NCBI GenBank assembly: GCA_963744115.1
Contig: CAVUSI010000003.1
Coordinates: 1,904,796 to 1,968,795 of the forward strand
Direction of reading: 5' to 3'
DNA from: Chersky-267 sp963744115
GTDB lineage: Bacteria > Chloroflexota > Limnocylindria > Limnocylindrales > CSP1-4
Length of the DNA stretch: 64,000 bases
Made by a program: the position numbers and the translations under genes. Shown piece after piece: positions 57,901-64,000 of the stretch (position 1 is its first letter; every line of letters starts with the position of its first letter). The notes beneath the pieces are model-generated. The model worked only from the letters and a program-made list of their open reading frames with translations, ran no database searches and was not told the DNA's origin.

Positions 57901-58120
57901 CCCCGGCACGGTCCTCGGTCCCGGCAGGCTCGCCGGCCTCGCCATGATCCCGAACCTCCGCCACCAGCTCCGCCACCAGCCGGCTCTTGCCGATGCCCGC
58001 CTCGCCGTCGATCAGCGTCATCGACGAGTGGCCGTCCGACGCCGCCTCGACCGCCGCCAGAAGCCCGGCCAGCTCGACCGCTCGACCGACGAAGACCGGG
58101 CTCGTGACGCGGCGTGCCAT
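54914..58120 (-). CDS. LuxR-type STAND regulator (AAA-TPR-HTH), frame-disrupted
   Basis: About 1,068 residues joined. N-terminal AAA/NTPase: 'VFVGRAVELAGLLAAVEAAS', Walker A 'DGEAGIGKSRLV', Walker B 'TVVLVIEDLHWSDPS'. A long TPR-like helical middle, then after two frame breaks (a missing G near 55783; an extra base in CCCC at 55337-55340) a Ser-rich linker and the LuxR HTH 'LTVREREVLALLAQGLTNRQ' and 'SSSTAGVHVSNILAKLGVTS'. MalT-like ligand-activated regulator. Divergent from an ABC exporter operon. Confidence 0.88.
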
Positions 58121-58164
58121 CGGGCGATGGTAGCCCGCCCGAGCGCGTCTAAAGACCCCGACAG

Positions 58165-58202
58165 CCGTGGCGTCCTAAATCTGAACATCTGTCGCGCCAC
58201 GG
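58165..58202. promoter_or_regulatory. Inverted repeat in divergent promoter
   Basis: CCGTGGCG (58165-58172) and CGCCACGG (58195-58202), perfect 8-bp arms with a 22-bp AT-richer spacer, between the LuxR regulator and the ABC operon. A likely operator of the divergent pair; the spacer includes CTAAAT, possibly part of a promoter. Confidence 0.5.
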
Positions 58203-58296
58203 ATACCCCGACCGCCCGATGTGCCGGACCCTCCCCCGCTCCTAGGTTGTCCTCAGCTCGTCGGACCACCGGCGGCAAGGAAGGACAGGTGACGCG

Positions 58297-58461
58297 ATGG
58301 ATCCAACGACACGGATGTTCGTGGTTCAGGTCCGGATGGCCGAGCGCCATCACGAGGCCGAGCTCAGCCGGTTGGCCGGGCGCATCCACGACCGGTCGGA
58401 CCGGCTCGGTGCGAGCCGTCGACTGGACCCCTCGACGTCCACTGGCAAGGAGAAGGCATGA
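58297..58461 (+). CDS. 54-residue leader protein coupled to ABC ATPase
   Basis: A 54-codon frame from an ATG with AGGTG upstream; its TGA overlaps the ATPase ATG (ATGA). It reads 'MDPTTRMFVVQVRMAERHHE' then 'AELSRLAGRIHDRSDRLGAS', amphipathic and basic, with no signal peptide. Too short to assign a family. The overlap suggests translational coupling or a small partner of the exporter. Confidence 0.5.
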   Translation: MDPTTRMFVVQVRMAERHHEAELSRLAGRIHDRSDRLGASRRLDPSTSTGKEKA

Positions 58462-59411
58462 CATCGGCGATCAGCACGACCGGTCTGACCAAGCACTACC
58501 CGGGAGTCCAGGCCCTGACGGACCTCGACCTCGAGGTGCCGACCGGCTCGATCTACGGCTTCCTCGGACCCAACGGGGCCGGGAAGACCACGGCCCTCAA
58601 GATCCTGGCCGGCCTCGCCCAGCCGACCAGCGGCACGGCGACCGTCGCCGGTGTCCCGCTCGAGGCCGGTGAGGCCTACAAGCGAGCGATCGGCTTCCTC
58701 GGGCAGGAGCCGCGCTTCTACGACTGGATGTCCGGTCGCGAGACGCTCCGCTACGCGGCGTCGTTCTACCCGTGGGTCCAGGATCCGATCGACGCCCGCG
58801 TCGACGGCCTCCTCGAGCTCGTCGGGCTGACCGACGCGGCCGAGCGACGGACGCGGACCTACTCCGGCGGGATGCGCCAGCGGCTCGGGATCGCCCAGGC
58901 CCTGGTCGGCAGGCCGTCGGTCCTCCTCCTCGACGAGCCCGTCAGCGCGCTCGACCCGATCGGTCGCAAGGCCGCCTTCGACCTGCTCGAGCAGCTCAGG
59001 CACGAGACCACGATCTTCTACTCCACCCACATCCTCGAGGACGTCGAGCGCGTCAGCGACTACGTGGCGATCCTCGACCACGGCCGGCTCGTCCGCGCCG
59101 CGCCGACCGCCGAGCTCCTCGGCAGCTTCACCCGCGACCAGCTCCGGGTCACCTTCGTCGGGTCCGGGGCGGACGTCGCCGCCGGTCTCGCCAGCGTCGC
59201 CGGGGTCACCTCGGTCGAAGCCGGGACCGCGGACGGCGAGAGCCGGTCCTACGTCCTGACCGTCAAGCCGGACGCGATCGGCGCCATCCAGCGAGCCGTT
59301 CAGGGCTTCGCCGCCACGAACGACCTGCTGGTCACCGAGAACAGCCCCGTCCACCTGGACCTGGAGGATGTCTTCCTCCGCCTGATCGACTCGAAGGAGC
59401 ATGCGGCATGA
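58458..59411 (+). CDS. ABC-2 exporter ATPase
   Basis: 317 residues, intact. Walker A 'GPNGAGKTTALK', Q-loop 'GFLGQEPRFYDWM', signature 'YSGGMRQR', Walker B 'VLLLDEPVSALDP', H-loop 'YSTHILED'. A C-terminal 90-residue extension includes 'VTFVGSGADVAAGLASVAGV' and 'LDLEDVFLRLI', usual for DrrA/CcmA-like ATPases. Coupled to the permease by a 4-bp overlap. Confidence 0.93.
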   Translation: MTSAISTTGLTKHYPGVQALTDLDLEVPTGSIYGFLGPNGAGKTTALKILAGLAQPTSGTATVAGVPLEAGEAYKRAIGFLGQEPRFYDWMSGRETLRYAASFYPWVQDPIDARVDGLLELVGLTDAAERRTRTYSGGMRQRLGIAQALVGRPSVLLLDEPVSALDPIGRKAAFDLLEQLRHETTIFYSTHILEDVERVSDYVAILDHGRLVRAAPTAELLGSFTRDQLRVTFVGSGADVAAGLASVAGVTSVEAGTADGESRSYVLTVKPDAIGAIQRAVQGFAATNDLLVTENSPVHLDLEDVFLRLIDSKEHAA

Positions 59412-60233
59412 ACGCCACCCCGATCGTCGCGGAGCGCGCGACGAACCTCTCCCCGGACGCCGGGTCCGCGACCCTGCTGGGCCTCGACCCCCTCGTCCGC
59501 AAGGACTTCCGCGAGTGGGCCCGCGGCAAGCGAGCCTGGGTCACCACCCTCGTCGTCGCCCCGATCCTGGCCCTGACCGCCGCCAACGGCGCGATCAACC
59601 ACTGGGTCATCGCCAACTTCCCGGCCGAAGGCGGGCAGCAGATCAAGCCGATCTCGATGGACGCCACGACCAACTTCCTGGCCGCGATCGGCACGCAGTT
59701 CGTGATCATGGCCGCGATCTTCGCGACGATGAGCCTGATGGCCTCCGAGCGTGAGTCCGGAACGCTGGCCTGGACCGCGTCCAAGCCGGTCTCGCGGCTC
59801 AGCATCTGGGTCTCGAAGTGGATCACCGCCAGCGCGACGCTGTTCGTCGCCGCCGTCCTCGTCCCGGTCGCCGTGACGGTCGTGGTGACCGTGGCCCTCT
59901 ACGGCCCGCTCGATCCGGCGCTGGTCGTCGCGACGATCGTCGGCGCTCGAGGCCACCATCGTCCTGTTCACCGCCATCGGGCTCGCCGTGGGTGCCTACG
60001 CCCGGAGCCAGGCCGTGGTGGTGTCGGTCGGGCTGGGCGTCCTGTTCATCCCGTCGATCCTCGGCGGCATCTGGGCCCCGCTCAACGACTTCCTGCCGAC
60101 GTCGATCTTCCCGTGGGTCCTCCAGCTGGGCGCCGGCCAGGTCGGGTCACCGGTGACGCCGGTGGCGTGGCTGGTCTCGATCGGCGCGATCGTCGCCGTC
60201 GCGGCGCGGAGGATGCAGCGGATGGAGTTCTAG
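59408..60233 (+). CDS. ABC-2 exporter permease, frame-disrupted
   Basis: About 275 residues joined. 'PLVRKDFREWARGKRAWVTT' then helices including 'QFVIMAAIFATMSLMASERE' and 'SGTLAWTASKPVSRLSIWVS' (ABC-2 signature). One frame break near 59946; the rest reads 'EATIVLFTAIGLAVGAYARS' to 'VAVAARRMQRMEF'. Partner of the ATPase upstream. A hairpin follows the stop. Confidence 0.82.
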
Positions 60234-60268
60234 CCGAATGGCTCGGCGTCAGCCGGCCCCACCGCGGG

Positions 60269-60299
60269 AGACGGCGTGCCCCTAGCGGGCGCGCCGTCT
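60269..60299 (+). terminator. Hairpin after ABC-2 permease
   Basis: Arms AGACGGCG / CGCCGTCT with further inner GCCC / GGGC pairing, 35 bp after the permease stop. No long T-run, but the stem is strong. Confidence 0.6.
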
Positions 60300-60456
60300 C
60301 TGCGTGCTTCGGTTCCGAACCCGGTCGCGAGCGCGGTCGCAAGGGGTCGGTGCCTCGGCCGCGAGGGCCGACGGGATCTCGGGTCGGTGGCTAACTGCGC
60401 GTACGAGGTCCCCGATTGCTCTACCCTCTGCCAACGAGTCTCAGGGAGGGTGGCGC

Positions 60457-63400
60457 GTGCTCTGCTCGACGTGCGGGACTGAGAACCGGCCCGACCGCCG
60501 CTTCTGCGTCGAGTGCGGCGCGGCGCTCGCGTCCTTGTGCCCGGCCTGCGGCACGACCGTCGAACCTGGCGAGAAGTTCTGCGGCGCGTGCGGAACCAGC
60601 CTCATCCCCGACACGCGTCCGGCGTCGGCGTCGACCGGACCATCCTTGCCGCCAGGGCCGGCGCCGGTCGCGGAGCGCCGCGTCGTCTCCGTCCTGTTCG
60701 CGGACCTCGTCGGGTTCACGACGCTCGCCGAGGGTCGCGACGCCGAGGAGACCCGGGAGCTCCTCGGACGCTACTTCGAGCTCGCTCGAGACGTGGTCGG
60801 GCGGCACGGCGGGACCATCGAGAAGTTCATCGGCGACGCGGTCATGGCGGTCTGGGGCACCCCGGTGGCCCGCGAGGACGACGCCGAGCGCGCCGTGCGG
60901 GCGGGACTCGACCTGGTGGACGTGGTCCGCGGCCTCGGGCCGGGCGTCGAGGCGCGGGCGGGCGTGATGACGGGCGAGGCGGCCGTCACCCTGGGGGCCG
61001 TCGACCAGGGCATGGTCGCCGGCGATCTCGTCAACACCGCGTCGCGACTCCAGTCGGTCGCGCTCCCGGGCACCGTGCTCGTCGGAGAGACGACCCAACG
61101 CGCCGCCGACCGCGCCGTCGCCTTCGAGCCGGCCGGGCCGCAGACGCTCAAGGGCAAGGCGACCCCGATCCCGGCCTGGCAGGCCCTCCGCGTCGTGGCC
61201 CGGATCGGGGGCCGGGACCGGCCGGAGGTCCTGGAGGCGCCGTTCGTCGGGCGCGACGAGGACCTCCGGCTGCTCAAGGACCTCTTCCATGCCACCACCC
61301 GAGAGCGCCGGGCCCGCCTGGTCTCGGTCTACGGTCCGGCAGGGATCGGGAAGACGCGCCTGGCGCGCGAGTTCCTGCACTATGTCGATGGCCTCGTCGA
61401 CGACGTCTGGTGGCACGAGGGTCGCTCGCCCGCCTACGGCGACGGGATCTCGTTCTGGGCCCTCGGCGAGATGGTCCGCCGCCGGTGCGGCCTGGCCGAG
61501 ACCGACGACGAGGCGACGACCCGGGAGCGAGTGGCCGCCACGGTCGCGGAGCACGTCACGGATCCCGACGAGCGACGCTGGCTGGAAGGCTCGCTGCTGG
61601 TCCTGCTGGGGATCGAGTCGGGCGCCAGCCCGAACGAGCTCTTCGGGGCGTGGCGAACCTTCTTCGAGCGCCTGGCCGCCACCTTCCCCGGTCGTGCTGG
61701 CGTTCGAGGACTTCCACTTCGCCGACTCTGGGCTGCTCGACTTCGTCGAGCACCTCCTCGAGTGGTCCCGCGGCATGCCCGATCTACGTGCTCACGCTCG
61801 CCCGCCCCGAGCTGCTCGATCGGCGACCCGACTGGGGAGCCGGCCGGCGCAACTCCGTCAGCCTGAGCCTGGAACCGCTGGCAGCGCCGGCGATGCGCGA
61901 GCTGCTCCGCGGGCTCGTCCCCGGGCTTCCCGAGCCGGCCGCCGAGGCGATCGTGGCGCGCGCCGACGGGATCCCGCTGTACGCCGTGGAGACGGTCCGA
62001 ATGCTGCTCGCCGAAGGGCGACTCACGCTCGTCGACGGTGCCTACCGACCGACCGGCGACCTGACCCAGCTCGCCGTACCGGAGACACTGACCGCCCTCA
62101 TCACCAGCCGCCTCGACGCCCTCGGACCGGCCGAGCGGTCCCTCCTCCACGATGGGGCCGTGCTCGGCCAGAGCTTCACCCCGGCGGCGCTCGCCTCGGT
62201 GAGCGGCCTCGACGAGGCGACGGTCATCGCGCATCTGAGGAACTTCGTCCGGCGCGAGCTGCTCGTGGTGGACGCCGACCCGCGCTCGCCCGAACGAGGC
62301 CAGTACGCCTTCGTCCAGGCCCTCATCCGCGAAGTGGCCTACGGGACGCTCTCGAGACGCGACCGCAAGGTCCGCCACCTCGCCGCCGCCCGGTACTTCG
62401 AGGGCCTCGGGTCCGACGAGCTCGCCGGAGCCCTGGCCGGCCACTACCTCGCCGCGCACGAGAACGCGTCCGAGGGGGCCGAGGCGGACGCGCTGGCCGG
62501 CCAGGCCCGCCTGGCCCTGCGCGGTGCGTCCGAACGGGCCACGGCCCTGGGCGCCCACGACCAGGCGGTGACGTTCCTCAAGCTCGCGCTCACGGTGACC
62601 CGGGATCCGGTCGAGCAGGCCGACCTCCTCGACCGAGCCGGGACGGAATCGATGGCCGCGGCCCGATACGTCGCCGCGGAAGACATGCTTCGTCAGGCCC
62701 TCGAGCTGCGACGCGGCGGCTCGGACGACCGGGCGACCGTCTGGACCGGGACGCTGCTCGCGCGCGCCCTCCTCGGGGGTCGCCTGCCGGACAAGGCCGT
62801 CGAGCTTCTGGAGCCCATGGTGGCGGAGTTCGCGGCCCTCGCGTCCGACCCGGCATACGTCGCGCTGCACGGCCAGCTCGGCCGGGCGTTCTTCCTGCGC
62901 GACGAGTTCCGACGGTCGATCGAGGTCATCGACCGGGTGCTGGAAGCAGCCGAGCACGCGGACCTCGTCGACATCATCGCCGATGCACTGGTGACCCGGG
63001 GGTCGGCGCTCACCAGTCTTGGCCAGGTACGCGAGGGTCTCGGGGTCATCGAGATCGGGGAGCGCCTCGCCCGAACCTTCGGACTCACCACGACCCTTCT
63101 GCGGGCCATCAACAACCGGGTCGTCACCCTGGGCGACTTCGACCTCGCGGCCACGATCGAGGCCGTTCGCGAGGGCGTCGCGTTGGCCCGTCGCGTCGGC
63201 GACCGATCCGGCGTCGTCAATCTCCTCTTCCTGCGGGCGTGGACACACCTCGCCAGTGGGGAACCGGACGAGATGCTGGAGACGTGCGCAGCCGCACTTG
63301 CCGAGGAGCCGGAACCCGCGGATGCGCTCGTCACGATGAACCTCATGACGATGGTCCGGGCGGCCCGAGGAGAACCGGTCGCCTCCGACCTGGCCGACCT

Positions 63401-64000
63401 GGAGCGCCTCGCCGCGGGCTTGACCGACTCGAACGTGGTCTGGGTGCTCCACGACGCGTCCGCCTGGACCGCCCTGTGCGAGGGGCGGTTCGCCGAGGCG
63501 GCCCGGCGATGGCGCGACGGCGTCGAGGCGATCCCCCAGATGGCCCCGGAGTGGCGCTTCTGGTCCGGGGACGCACTGCTCGCCCTCGGCGACGCTGCCC
63601 AGGCTGCGGATGAGCTGGCCGCGCTCGACGCCACGGGATACCACTCACCGATGGCGGAGCTCCATCGTCGTGCCCTGCGCGCCGGCCTCGCGGCTCTGGA
63701 AGGCCAGGGCGCGGCCGCCCTCCAGGCGTACCGAGGTGTCCTCGACGAGCTCCTCGGTCTTGGTCGCGGATGGGAGCACGCGTTCGTGACGGTGCAGATG
63801 GCCACCGTGCTGAGCCCGTCCGAGCCCGGCCTGGCCGACGCCGCCGCGACAGGTCGTGCGGCCCTCGAACGGATGGGCCTGAAGCCCTTCCTCGAGCGAC
63901 TCGACGACGCGCTCTCTCGCCGTTCCGGATGCACGCCCCGACGACAGCCGTGCAGCGCGCGCAACGACAGACGCCGCCGCGACCGACACGGCGACGGCCT
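60457..64000 (+). CDS. Adenylate/guanylate cyclase with AAA-TPR module, 3'-truncated and frame-disrupted
   Basis: Starts at GTG with GGGAGGG seven bases upstream and runs off the window end (about 1,180 residues seen). Double zinc ribbon 'CSTCGTENRPDRRFCVECGA' and 'CPACGTTVEPGEKFCGACGT', a class III cyclase domain with metal Asp in 'LFADLVGFTTLAEG' and 'KFIGDAVMAVWGTP' and 'DLVNTASRLQ', then AAA Walker A 'YGPAGIGKTRLA' and 'LAFEDFHFADSG', then TPR-like helices. Two extra bases break the frame at CCCC 61686-61689 and CCC 61778-61780. Probably a cAMP-producing ligand-sensing protein. Confidence 0.87.

Overview
The window is about 70 percent GC, densely packed on both strands, and has no rRNA operon, phage or insertion sequence. 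It most resembles a soil or freshwater Chloroflexota, probably of the Limnocylindria group. This is an inference from three things: F420-type enzymes (a luciferase-like oxidoreductase and a Ddn-type nitroreductase), an ECF sigma factor paired with a beta-propeller anti-sigma factor, and a cyclase-AAA-TPR signalling protein. Genes are often coupled by 4-bp ATGA or GTGA overlaps, and GTG starts are common.

Layout. 1-3.2 kb: envelope proteins (truncated Toastrack protein, PspC, GIDE, LemA). 3.2-6.3 kb: TetR regulator with a divergent small protein, coiled-coil protein, cold-shock protein. 6.6-9.6 kb: MoxR-DUF58-VWA operon. 9.7-12.6 kb: divergent sugar-acid dehydratase (IlvD/Edd) and zinc alcohol dehydrogenase. 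12.6-16.6 kb: GGDEF/EAL protein and a Pro/Thr-repeat surface protein behind a structured leader. 17.7-24.3 kb: F420-type oxidoreductase, four-gene ABC importer, remnant of a short-chain dehydrogenase, and a divergent LacI regulator at a clear operator. 25-28 kb: nitroreductase (from 24.5 kb), tRNA-Asn, sulfurtransferase, TetR/cupin pair, XRE regulator. 28.6-30.6 kb: secreted GH9 glycosidase. 30.6-34.4 kb: dnaG-rpoD. 34.5-39.2 kb: membrane and lipoproteins. 39.3-45.1 kb: ABC exporter pair and an ABC-2 exporter. 46-52.7 kb: bactofilin-like membrane protein, GyrI-like protein, MMPL transporter, acetyltransferase, ECF sigma/anti-sigma pair. 53.3-64 kb: propeller lipoprotein-like protein, LuxR-AAA regulator, ABC-2 exporter with a 54-codon leader gene, and a cyclase-AAA-TPR protein running off the end.

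Two things stand out. First, gaps between genes hold arrays of short inverted repeats with recurring spacings (about 29, 51 and 61 bp). Two arrays 25 kb apart (28.1-28.4 and 52.8-53.1 kb) share a TTGCAC-N3-GTGCAA dyad and are mirror-image copies. A third (45.2-45.5 kb, with a single copy at 43.2 kb) uses a different dyad, GATGC-N7-9-GCATC, at similar spacings. These are the best candidate for an undescribed element. Second, about twenty single-base-type frame breaks interrupt twelve otherwise conserved genes, mostly at short G or C runs. This looks like consensus error rather than decay, so those genes are annotated as whole genes with the breaks noted.
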